Positions 1 through 5,334 of a DNA stretch of 5,334 nt are shown one piece after another. How positions within the stretch are numbered: position 1 is the first letter of the stretch; each line of letters starts with the position of its first letter. Below the pieces are notes generated by a model. The model was not told the origin of the DNA. It saw only the letters and a program-made list of their open reading frames with translations, and did no database searches. Both the position numbers and the translations under genes were made by a program. This DNA is from Lachnospiraceae bacterium (GTDB taxonomy: Bacteria; Bacillota; Clostridia; Lachnospirales; Lachnospiraceae): contig CAAEUM010000314.1 in NCBI GenBank assembly GCA_900759225.1, positions 1 through 5,334 on the forward strand, given 5' to 3'.

Positions 1-984
1 CCAACTAACTTTGTCAGAGACGTCGTAATGAAGGCTCCTACCAGGGATATGATGATGTCTTTAAGCAAGAGTATCCTTACCCTTGCCTCCTATGACGAAA
101 AAGCCTGGGATATTTCCATTCCCAATGTGCTGCGCCAGTGCCTGATGCTGATCAGCGTTATGCCCATGCTGGCAGTCTATGGCTACCATGCCTATAATCA
201 CTACGAAAAAGACGGAAGCATGTATATCCACCGGCCGGATGAGCATCTCTCCACTGCGGAAAACCTGCTGCGCCTTTTAAGGCCGGATATGAAGTATTCT
301 TCTATGGAGGCCCATGTGCTGGATCTGGCCCTGATCCTCCATATGGAGCATGGCGGCGGAAACAACTCTACCTTTACAACCCATGTAGTAACTTCCTCTG
401 GAACAGATACATATTCTGTTATCTCTGCGGCCCTGGCGTCCTTAAAGGGGCCAAAGCATGGCGGGGCCAACATAAAGGTAGTGGAAATGATGGAGGATCT
501 GCGCCGGGAGGTTAAGGATTTAAAGGACAGGGAAGCGGTAGAGGCTTATCTAAAGAAGCTGCTTCACAAGGAGGCGTTTGATAAGAAGGGCCTTATTTAC
601 GGAATGGGCCATGCGGTCTACTCAAAATCAGACCCCAGAGCGGAAATATTTAAGGGCTTCGTGCGTCAGCTTTCCCAGGAAAAGGGGCGTATGGACGAGT
701 TTGAACTCTATTCCATGATCGAAGAGCTGGGGCCAAAGGTCATTGCCGATGAACGGCGCATTTACAAGGGCGTCAGCGCTAATGTGGACTTTTACAGCGG
801 CTTTGTCTACAGCATGCTGGACATCCCTGTAGAGCTCTTTACCCCGATCTTTGCCATTGCAAGGATTGTAGGCTGGAGTGCACACCGTATCGAGGAGCTG
901 ATCAATATGGATAAGATCATCCGTCCGGCTTATGTAAGCGTGATGGCTGAGGAGGAATATGTGCCTTTAGAGAAGCGTTCCTGA
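1..984 (+). CDS. gltA: Citrate synthase, 3' part (5' end outside the window)
   Basis: This enzyme condenses acetyl-CoA with oxaloacetate to give citrate in the cytoplasm. The frame is open from base 1, so the gene starts upstream; 327 residues are present and perhaps about 125 are missing compared with family members of about 450. The ATG at 28 is internal. Active-site elements appear in the right order. HMEHGGGNNST carries the first catalytic His (349-351). GMGHAVYSKSDPR carries the second His (610-612) and a citrate-binding Arg (637-639). NVDFYSG carries the catalytic Asp (787-789). Arg codons in IARIVGW (862-864) and IIRPAYV (922-924) match the two C-terminal substrate-binding arginines. 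Roles are assigned from the E. coli and pig enzymes. The Arg that follows the STSTV motif in E. coli GltA is His here (FTTHV). A closely related 2-methylcitrate synthase cannot be fully excluded. The next gene has its own promoter. Confidence 0.96.
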   Translation, partial: PTNFVRDVVMKAPTRDMMMSLSKSILTLASYDEKAWDISIPNVLRQCLMLISVMPMLAVYGYHAYNHYEKDGSMYIHRPDEHLSTAENLLRLLRPDMKYSSMEAHVLDLALILHMEHGGGNNSTFTTHVVTSSGTDTYSVISAALASLKGPKHGGANIKVVEMMEDLRREVKDLKDREAVEAYLKKLLHKEAFDKKGLIYGMGHAVYSKSDPRAEIFKGFVRQLSQEKGRMDEFELYSMIEELGPKVIADERRIYKGVSANVDFYSGFVYSMLDIPVELFTPIFAIARIVGWSAHRIEELINMDKIIRPAYVSVMAEEEYVPLEKRS

Positions 985-1037
985 TCGTCCGTTTCAGGCC
1001 TGCCGCTAAAGGGTTACGATTTTTCTTTCTTTTTCTG
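984..1037 (+). terminator. Possible intrinsic terminator of gltA
   Basis: An imperfect hairpin begins at the last base of the gltA stop codon. ATCGTCC (984-990) pairs with GG plus ACGAT (1012-1013 and 1016-1020), with TT (1014-1015) bulged. Inside it TTT (992-994) can pair with AAA (1008-1010), and GG (997-998) with CC (1003-1004) across a CCTG loop. A pyrimidine tract rich in T follows (1020-1037). The stem has several internal mismatches, so termination may be partial. The position right after the stop codon and just before a promoter supports the call. Confidence 0.45.
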
Positions 1038-1054
1038 CCCTCATAAGGTATAAT
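1026..1054 (+). promoter_or_regulatory. Probable sigma-A-type promoter for the 1120-2514 gene
   Basis: A perfect TATAAT -10 box lies at 1049-1054. The hexamer 17 bases upstream (1026-1031, TTTCTT) matches the -35 consensus only at its first two positions, but lies in a T-rich tract. Transcription would start near 1061 and give a leader of about 59 bases. CATGT (1061-1065) and ACATG (1075-1079) could form a weak 5-bp hairpin at the extreme 5' end of that transcript. The call rests mostly on the -10 box and its position between two genes. Confidence 0.5.
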
Positions 1055-1119
1055 GGTAAGCATGTGACAAAAAGACATGATAAGAAATATGGTGGGATCA
1101 TCATATACAGGAGGACAGA

Positions 1120-2514
1120 ATGGGATTATTTTCGTTTGGAAAAAAGAAGAAAGAGGACGGGTTTGAATTTATCATCACCGAATCCTTTCCGTTAAAAAAT
1201 ACGGCAGGGGCAGTTGTGTCTGGCCGTTTAAGAAAAGGGCGTTTTGCACCGGGGACAAAGGCAGTCTGCCTGGATGAAAACGGTACGCCGGTCTGCGCCT
1301 GCCGCATCGAAGGAATTGAGCAGGGGACACAGCTTGTAAAGATCGCATCCTCTGATGCCCAGGGAACCTACGGGAACCACTACGGCGTAAAGCTTGGCGG
1401 TGTTGTGCGGGCCCAGATACCCTCAGAAGGCACTCTGGTTCCTGAAACACAGGAACATCTTGATTATATTGAGAGTCATCCGATCACCCTGCAGCAGACA
1501 GAAGCTGCAAAAAAGCTGACCTATGAGGATGCCCTGGAGGAATTAAATGACGGCGGCCCTCTTGGACAGAAGCGGGAGGAGGAACTGGCTCCAATGCTTA
1601 AGGAGGACAGCCTGGATGAAGCGGCAGTGGGCCGTCTGAATATCCAGGAGTGTATTTTCCTTTTAAATACCCTGCAGCGGCTTCATGCAGAGGAAGGGAT
1701 AGAAGGATACCAGGAAAAGGGAAACCTTCTTTATACAACGATTCTGGACAAGCTTGCCAATGCACCGCTTCTCTATACCGTTATGAATGAGGAGACAAAT
1801 CTGCCCTTTATCCTTCAGGATACAGTAGATGTATATACCACCCTTGATCTGGCTATGAAGGCAGTTGAGTTTTACCGCAGGCAGCATTACCGCCTTTATA
1901 TTAAGGAAATTCCGAGAGACAACAGCGGACTTCCGGGGAATGCAAGCCTGTTTGCATGGCTGTTCTTCCTTGGAATGGAACGCATCTTAGTAGACAACGG
2001 TGCTTACAAGCTTCTTGTAAAGCGGGCAGATATGCTGACACCTGAGGAGGTTGCTGAGGAAGGCGGCCTGGAGGTGCCTGTTGCAAACCCGGGCTTCCGC
2101 TTTGCAATGGCTGACTTTTTGGAAGAGGCACGCTGGGATGTGACCTATAATGGCAGGGCAGACCGTCTGGAGGAAAAGGCAGGCCGTCTGACAGAACGCT
2201 TCAAAAAGGCAAAATTCCTTGTGCCCCTGCGCTATGAGGATATGAAGCAGAGCGCTGCACCTGTGGATCTGGCAGGGAAGAATGAATTAAATTTTCCCTT
2301 AATGGAGGACGAAGAAGGAAAGAAATTCCTTCCTCTCTTTACAGACTGGCCGGAATTCCAGGGCTCCTATGAGAAAAAGGAATGGGGTGTTATTGTACTG
2401 CCAATGAAGGATGTACTTCGGGCAGCCAGTGAGGAGGGCGTTATCATCAATCCTCTTACGGAAAAACTGGTGCTTGACAGAGAGTCCCTGGAGGAGCTGA
2501 AAGAACTCCTGTAA
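1120..2514 (+). CDS. Composite protein: EF-Tu domain II-like barrel plus two SseB-like domains
   Basis: The protein has 464 residues and no signal peptide or membrane span. It starts with a short basic stretch (MGLFSFGKKKK). Residues 16-107 resemble domain II of translation GTPases: VVSGRLRKGRFAPGTK (32-47) matches the conserved TGRVxxGxxxxGD strand-turn, and VKLGGV (90-95) matches the later strand LLLRGV. No GTPase domain (P-loop, DxxG, NKxD) is present. An acidic helical linker follows (about 110-200). Residues about 205-306 look like a diverged SseB domain (NETNLPF-type strand, then ILVDNG at 289-294). Residues about 364-464 look like a clearer one, with NFPLMEDEEGKKFLPLFTDW (391-410) and VIINP (441-445). 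The ATG at 1120 has AGGAGG at 1109-1114, five bases upstream. Function is unknown; E. coli SseB is linked only to enhanced serine sensitivity. Its place before ylxM-ffh makes a role near translation conceivable, but this is inference. Confidence 0.75.
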   Translation: MGLFSFGKKKKEDGFEFIITESFPLKNTAGAVVSGRLRKGRFAPGTKAVCLDENGTPVCACRIEGIEQGTQLVKIASSDAQGTYGNHYGVKLGGVVRAQIPSEGTLVPETQEHLDYIESHPITLQQTEAAKKLTYEDALEELNDGGPLGQKREEELAPMLKEDSLDEAAVGRLNIQECIFLLNTLQRLHAEEGIEGYQEKGNLLYTTILDKLANAPLLYTVMNEETNLPFILQDTVDVYTTLDLAMKAVEFYRRQHYRLYIKEIPRDNSGLPGNASLFAWLFFLGMERILVDNGAYKLLVKRADMLTPEEVAEEGGLEVPVANPGFRFAMADFLEEARWDVTYNGRADRLEEKAGRLTERFKKAKFLVPLRYEDMKQSAAPVDLAGKNELNFPLMEDEEGKKFLPLFTDWPEFQGSYEKKEWGVIVLPMKDVLRAASEEGVIINPLTEKLVLDRESLEELKELL

Positions 2515-2532
2515 CTTGTAAAGTAAAAACAC

Positions 2533-2561
2533 TTGACAACCGAAAAACTATGGTGTAATAT
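2533..2561 (+). promoter_or_regulatory. Promoter for ylxM-ffh
   Basis: A perfect -35 box TTGACA lies at 2533-2538. Two overlapping -10 candidates follow: TAATAT at 2556-2561 (17-base spacer, four of six matches) or TGTAAT at 2554-2559 (15-base spacer, five of six). Either puts the transcript start near 2565-2569, only about 9 to 13 bases before the ylxM ATG, so the ribosome binding site AGGTGG (2567-2572) would sit at the extreme 5' end of the mRNA. The 63 bases between the two genes show no terminator, so read-through from upstream may also feed the operon. Confidence 0.72.
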
Positions 2562-2577
2562 AACTCAGGTGGTTGAA

Positions 2578-2922
2578 ATGGAAAAGATCGTGGAACAGGG
2601 ACTGCTTTATGATTTTTATGGAGAACTACTGACGGAACACCAGCGTCGTATTTATGAGGATGTGGTGATCAACGACCTTTCCCCCAGCGAGATCGCAAGG
2701 GAGCAGGGCATCAGCCGTCAGGGGGTTCATGATCTTATAAAGCGGTGTGATAAGATACTGGAAGAATATGAGGCAAAGCTACAGCTGGTTGCCAAATTTA
2801 TGAAAATACGCAGCATTGCGGAAGAAATACAGCAGCTGGCAGGAAGATGTATCAGCAGTCAGGATATGGGCCTTGTAGAAGAAATCAGGCTTCGTTCCGC
2901 AGATATCACCCGGGCGCTGTAG
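2578..2922 (+). CDS. ylxM: YlxM/p13 family putative DNA-binding (HTH) protein
   Basis: The product is a small 114-residue helical protein of the YlxM/p13 family, found beside ffh or ftsY in Firmicutes; streptococcal YlxM has been reported to affect the signal recognition particle. Residues 35-56 (LSPSEIAREQGISRQGVHDLIK and flanks) form a sigma-70 region 4-like helix-turn-helix. A charged helix follows (about 57-78), and the length fits B. subtilis YlxM (about 110). The start is the ATG at 2578, with AGGTGG five bases upstream. The family's conserved N-terminus begins here (MEKIVEQGLLYDFYGELLT). An in-frame TTG at 2533 would add 15 residues, but it is the first base of the TTGACA promoter box. 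ffh begins 31 bases after the stop with no terminator between, so the two genes are very likely co-transcribed. Confidence 0.93.
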   Translation: MEKIVEQGLLYDFYGELLTEHQRRIYEDVVINDLSPSEIAREQGISRQGVHDLIKRCDKILEEYEAKLQLVAKFMKIRSIAEEIQQLAGRCISSQDMGLVEEIRLRSADITRAL

Positions 2923-2953
2923 TTTCAGTCCGAGGCAGGTTGGAGGTTGTAAG

Positions 2954-4327
2954 ATGGCTTTTGAAAGCTTATCCGACAAATTACAGAATATATTCAAAAA
3001 CCTTCGGGGTAAAGGACGGCTCTCAGAAGCGGATGTAAAAGCTGCTTTAAAGGAAGTAAAGATGGCCCTTCTTGAAGCGGATGTAAGCTTTAAGGTGGTA
3101 AAGCAGTTTATAAGCTCTATCCAGGAGCGGGCCATTGGCGAAGAGGTATTTGGAAGCCTTACTCCGGGCCAAACCGTTATTAAGATCGTAACGGAAGAGC
3201 TGGTATCCCTTATGGGCTCTGAGACAACAGAGATTGCCCTGAAACCAGGAAATGAAATTACAGTCATTATGATGGCGGGCCTCCAGGGTGCCGGTAAGAC
3301 CACTACAACTGCAAAAATAGCAGGAAAGCTGAAAGCAAAAGGCAGAAAGCCCCTTCTTGTAGCCTGTGATGTGTATCGCCCTGCAGCGATCAAGCAGCTC
3401 CAGGTAAACGGCGAAAAGGTAGGTATACCGGTTTTCTCCATGGGAGATAAAAACAAGCCGGTGGACATTGCAAAGGCAGCTATGGAACATGCCTCAAAAA
3501 ATGGCATGAATGTAGTGATCCTGGATACAGCAGGACGGCTTCACATTGACGAGGACATGATGTCTGAGCTCATTGAGATCAAAGAGGCTGTGGAGGTTTA
3601 CCAGACCATTCTGGTGGTAGATGCCATGACCGGACAGGATGCAGTAAATGTAGCCGGAAGCTTTAATGAAAAGATCGCCATTGACGGTGTCATTCTTACA
3701 AAGCTGGATGGTGACACCCGCGGCGGTGCAGCCCTTTCTATCCGTTCCGTAACAGGAAAGCCTATTCTCTACGTAGGTATGGGAGAGAAGCTTTCTGATC
3801 TGGAGCAGTTTTATCCGGACCGTATGGCTTCCCGTATTCTGGGAATGGGAGATATCCAGTCTTTGATCGAAAAGGCAGCTGCCGAGGTTGACGAGGAGCA
3901 GGCCAAGGAATTAAGCCAGAAACTGCGCAAGGCAGAATTTGATTACAACGACTTCCTGACCCAGATGCAGCAGGTGAAGAAAATGGGCGGAATGGGAAGT
4001 ATCCTTTCCATGATGCCGGGAATGGGAAACCAGCTTTCCGGTATTGATATGGAGGAGGGTGAGAAGTCCATGCGCCGTGTAGAGTCCATTATCCTTTCAA
4101 TGACAAAGGAAGAGCGGGCGAATCCAAACCTTATAAACCCTTCCCGCAAGCAGCGGATCGCAAAGGGCGCCGGAGTGGACATCAGTGAGGTAAACCGCCT
4201 TGTAAAGCAGTTTGACCAGATGAAAAAACTGATGAAGCAGATGGGCGGTCTTGCTGGCGGAAAACGAAAGGGCGGTTTTGGAGGACTTGGCGGCCTTATG
4301 GGCGGAAAGTTTAAAATGCCTTTCTAA
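2954..4327 (+). CDS. ffh: Signal recognition particle protein (SRP54 homologue)
   Basis: Ffh is the cytosolic GTPase that, with the small SRP RNA, binds hydrophobic signals on nascent chains and delivers ribosomes to FtsY at the membrane. Its 457 residues are near the usual length (B. subtilis about 446). The order is a helical N domain (about 1-90), then the G domain with GLQGAGKTT (109-117), DVYRPAA, DTAGR (191-195) and TKLDGDTRGG (249-258). A Met-rich M domain follows from about residue 297. The RNA-binding helix segment reads SRKQRIAKGAG (397-407), where many Ffh proteins have GSG. The tail is rich in Gly, Lys and Met, as in clostridial Ffh. The ATG at 2954 has GGAGG at 2942-2946, seven bases upstream. 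Nothing suggests truncation or frameshift. Promoter and operon are shared with ylxM; ftsY is not seen in the window. Confidence 0.98.
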   Translation: MAFESLSDKLQNIFKNLRGKGRLSEADVKAALKEVKMALLEADVSFKVVKQFISSIQERAIGEEVFGSLTPGQTVIKIVTEELVSLMGSETTEIALKPGNEITVIMMAGLQGAGKTTTTAKIAGKLKAKGRKPLLVACDVYRPAAIKQLQVNGEKVGIPVFSMGDKNKPVDIAKAAMEHASKNGMNVVILDTAGRLHIDEDMMSELIEIKEAVEVYQTILVVDAMTGQDAVNVAGSFNEKIAIDGVILTKLDGDTRGGAALSIRSVTGKPILYVGMGEKLSDLEQFYPDRMASRILGMGDIQSLIEKAAAEVDEEQAKELSQKLRKAEFDYNDFLTQMQQVKKMGGMGSILSMMPGMGNQLSGIDMEEGEKSMRRVESIILSMTKEERANPNLINPSRKQRIAKGAGVDISEVNRLVKQFDQMKKLMKQMGGLAGGKRKGGFGGLGGLMGGKFKMPF

Positions 4328-4343
4328 AGGGAAGATCATGATA

Positions 4344-4367
4344 GTCACACAGGGAAACCTGATTGAC
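4344..4367 (+). other. GNRA-capped inverted repeat between ffh and rpsP
   Basis: CAGG (4350-4353) pairs with CCTG (4358-4361) around a GAAA loop, a GNRA tetraloop. GTCA (4344-4347) pairs with TGAC (4364-4367) across a 2x2 internal loop, giving eight pairs in all. No T-run follows, so it does not look like an intrinsic terminator. It could be a stabilising or processing hairpin at the end of the ffh message, or a chance fold. Confidence 0.35.
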
Positions 4368-4373
4368 ATAAAC

Positions 4374-4394
4374 GTAACTGTTCAGAACGGTTGC
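4374..4394 (+). promoter_or_regulatory. Near-perfect palindrome in the rpsP leader
   Basis: GTAACTGTTC (4374-4383) and GAACGGTTGC (4385-4394) are inverted copies around a single central A. Eight of ten positions are Watson-Crick complementary and the other two are T-G. As DNA it looks like a dimeric-protein operator with the core GTTCAGAAC. As RNA it would be a nine-pair hairpin with a three-base loop. It lies 46 bases before the rpsP ATG. No confident promoter is visible in the 112-base spacer: TTGCAA at 4391-4396 is a possible -35, but no good -10 follows at normal spacing, only AT-rich sequence. Confidence 0.35.
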
Positions 4395-4439
4395 AAACAA
4401 CAAAGATAAATTAATTTTAATTCATGGAGGAATGAAACA

Positions 4440-4682
4440 ATGGCAGTAAAGATGAGATTAAGAAGAATGGGACAGAAGAAGGCTCCTTTTTATAGAATCG
4501 TAGTAGCAGATTCCCGTTCTCCAAGAGATGGAAGATTCATCGAGGAAGTTGGTTACTATGACCCAACCAAGGAGCCGAGCGTAATTAAGTTTGATGAGGA
4601 AGCAGCTAAGAAGTGGCTTGCTAACGGCGCTCAGCAAACTGAAACTGTTGGAAAGCTGTTAAAGATTGCCGGCCTTCAGTAA
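4440..4682 (+). CDS. rpsP: 30S ribosomal protein S16 (bS16)
   Basis: S16 is a primary 30S assembly protein that binds the 5' and central domains of 16S rRNA. The 80-residue product has the usual length and shows the family pattern throughout: [21 protein letters not shown] at the start, then [20 protein letters not shown] (23-42), and the W of KKWLANGAQ with the TETV segment near the end. The ATG at 4440 has GGAGG (4426-4430), nine bases upstream. khpA starts 20 bases after the stop with no terminator between, so the pair forms one transcription unit. It probably continues from ffh or from an unrecognised promoter in the AT-rich spacer. Confidence 0.98.
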   Translation: MAVKMRLRRMGQKKAPFYRIVVADSRSPRDGRFIEEVGYYDPTKEPSVIKFDEEAAKKWLANGAQQTETVGKLLKIAGLQ

Positions 4683-4702
4683 TTTGTAAATGAGGTGGAA
4701 GG

Positions 4703-4930
4703 ATGAAGGAATTAGTTGAAGTGATTGCAAAAGCACTTGTGGATTGTCCCGATGAGGTAGTTGTCATCGAATCAACCAAGGGCGAAGATATAGTAATCGA
4801 ACTCAAGGTAGCTCCTGCTGACATGGGCAAGGTCATTGGCAAACAGGGCAGGATAGCAAAAGCAATCCGTTCCGTAGTCAAGGCCGCTGCATCCAAGGAA
4901 GATAAGAAAGTAATTGTTGAGATTCAGTAA
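4703..4930 (+). CDS. khpA: KH-domain RNA-binding protein KhpA (YlqC family)
   Basis: The product is a 75-residue single KH domain. Its RNA-contacting GxxG loop is GKQG at residues 46-49, inside the conserved run MGKVIGKQGRIAKAIRSVV (41-59). In streptococci KhpA partners KhpB (EloR/Jag) and influences cell elongation and division through RNA binding; that role is known from the family and not shown here. The start ATG at 4703 is preceded by GAGGTGG (4692-4698) with a rather short gap. The position between rpsP and rimM is the standard Firmicutes arrangement; the B. subtilis gene ylqD, which normally follows, is absent. A terminator-like hairpin begins 10 bases after the stop codon. Confidence 0.96.
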   Translation: MKELVEVIAKALVDCPDEVVVIESTKGEDIVIELKVAPADMGKVIGKQGRIAKAIRSVVKAAASKEDKKVIVEIQ

Positions 4931-4940
4931 GTGAACGAAA

Positions 4941-4974
4941 GGACCGCTGGCTTAAGGGCCGGCGGTTCATTTTT
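4941..4974 (+). terminator. Intrinsic terminator-like hairpin between khpA and rimM
   Basis: An uninterrupted 11-bp stem pairs GGACCGCTGGC (4941-4951) with GCCGGCGGTTC (4958-4968); two of the pairs are G-T wobbles. The loop is TTAAGG, and a run of five T follows after one A (4970-4974). This is a textbook Rho-independent terminator. TGAAC at 4932-4936 can also pair with GTTCA (4965-4969), competing with the base of the stem. It lies inside an operon that normally continues to rimM-trmD-rplS, so it probably attenuates the transcript or marks an operon boundary. Confidence 0.82.
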
Positions 4975-4998
4975 ATATCATAGGAGAGGATTTAAACA

Positions 4999-5334
4999 AT
5001 GGAGAAACTGCTTAGGGTAGGTGTTATTACCTCCCCCCACGGCGTGCGCGGGGAAGTAAAGGTATTTCCTACAACAGATGATGCGAAACGATTTAAAAAG
5101 CTGAAACATGTAATTCTTGATACAGGAAAAGAGCAGCTTCCTCTTGAGATAGAAGGAGTAAAATTCTTTAAGAATATGGTTATCCTGAAATTCAAGGGAT
5201 ATGATAATATAAACGATATTGAACGTTACCGTCAGAAGGATCTTCTGATCAAGAGGGAACAGGCAGTGGCTTTAAAAAAGGATGAGTATTTTATTCCGGA
5301 TCTGATCGGCCTTCAGGCAGTTGACGAGTCCGGC
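4999..5334 (+). CDS. rimM: 16S rRNA-processing protein RimM, 5' part (3' end outside the window)
   Basis: RimM binds the 30S head near S19 and helps mature 16S rRNA. The first 112 residues are present, out of a usual length of about 170. [19 protein letters not shown] (4-22) is the conserved N-terminal motif of the RimM beta-barrel. [14 protein letters not shown] (96-109) is the start of the C-terminal PRC-barrel, whose [YF]xxDLIGxxV pattern is typical. The ATG at 4999 has GAGG (4986-4989), nine bases upstream, within AGGAGAGG. The ribosome binding site lies only about 8 bases beyond the T-run of the preceding hairpin. The frame is open to the last base. trmD and rplS are expected downstream by analogy with other Firmicutes. 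Confidence 0.96.
   Translation, partial: MEKLLRVGVITSPHGVRGEVKVFPTTDDAKRFKKLKHVILDTGKEQLPLEIEGVKFFKNMVILKFKGYDNINDIERYRQKDLLIKREQAVALKKDEYFIPDLIGLQAVDESG

Noticed and set aside
995..1002. CAGGCCTG perfect 8-base palindrome after gltA
   Set aside because: It is too short to form a hairpin by itself and is expected by chance; its bases are used in the larger imperfect hairpin.
2533..2577. TTG start giving a 129-residue YlxM
   Set aside because: The TTG is part of a perfect TTGACA -35 box and has no ribosome binding site. The ATG at 2578 has AGGTGG and matches the family N-terminus.
2847..3038. 63-codon + strand frame bridging the ylxM end and ffh start
   Set aside because: It overlaps both real genes in another frame and has no family resemblance.
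2779..3507. 242-codon open frame on the - strand
   Set aside because: It lies antisense to ylxM and ffh, has no recognisable domain or ribosome binding site, and overlaps strongly conserved coding sequence; it is a shadow of codon bias.
4363..4391. TTGACA at 4363-4368 as an rpsP promoter -35 box
   Set aside because: The bases 15-19 positions downstream (around GAACGGT) do not resemble a -10 box. The hexamer is better explained as part of the hairpin arm.
1..5334. Mobile element, CRISPR array, tRNA or defence system
   Set aside because: There are no direct repeat arrays, transposase or integrase motifs, or cloverleaf-like segments. All genes but one are recognised core functions.

Overview
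This window looks like chromosomal core-genome DNA from an anaerobic Firmicute, most likely a Clostridia member of the Lachnospiraceae type. That placement is inferred from three things: the order ylxM-ffh-rpsP-khpA-rimM, strong AGGAGG-type ribosome binding sites, and the Gly/Met-rich tail of Ffh. No sequence search was possible. All seven genes lie on the + strand. No tRNA, rRNA, CRISPR array, insertion sequence or phage gene is visible.

Layout: (1) Bases 1-984 are the 3' part of a citrate synthase gene (gltA-like), which runs off the left edge. It ends in an imperfect hairpin plus T-rich tract. (2) A promoter with a perfect TATAAT box precedes a 464-residue gene (1120-2514). Its protein appears to join an EF-Tu domain II-like beta barrel to a degenerate and a well-formed SseB-type domain. 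(3) A second promoter lies directly against the ylxM ribosome binding site and starts ylxM (2578-2922), followed closely by ffh (2954-4327). (4) A 112-base spacer with two inverted repeats separates ffh from rpsP (4440-4682) and khpA (4703-4930). (5) A strong intrinsic-terminator-like hairpin (4941-4974) sits between khpA and rimM, which starts at 4999 and runs off the right edge.

The right-hand two thirds is the conserved SRP and ribosome-biogenesis cluster. YlxM and Ffh serve co-translational protein targeting, S16 is a 30S subunit protein, KhpA is a small KH-domain RNA-binding protein, and RimM helps mature the 30S subunit. In the Bacillus arrangement ftsY lies just upstream of ylxM. Here that place is taken by the EF-Tu-II/SseB-like gene and then by citrate synthase.

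Most of the window is ordinary housekeeping sequence. The points worth a second look are the composite protein at 1120-2514, the very short ylxM leader, the paired inverted repeats ahead of rpsP, and the terminator-like hairpin inside the ribosomal operon.
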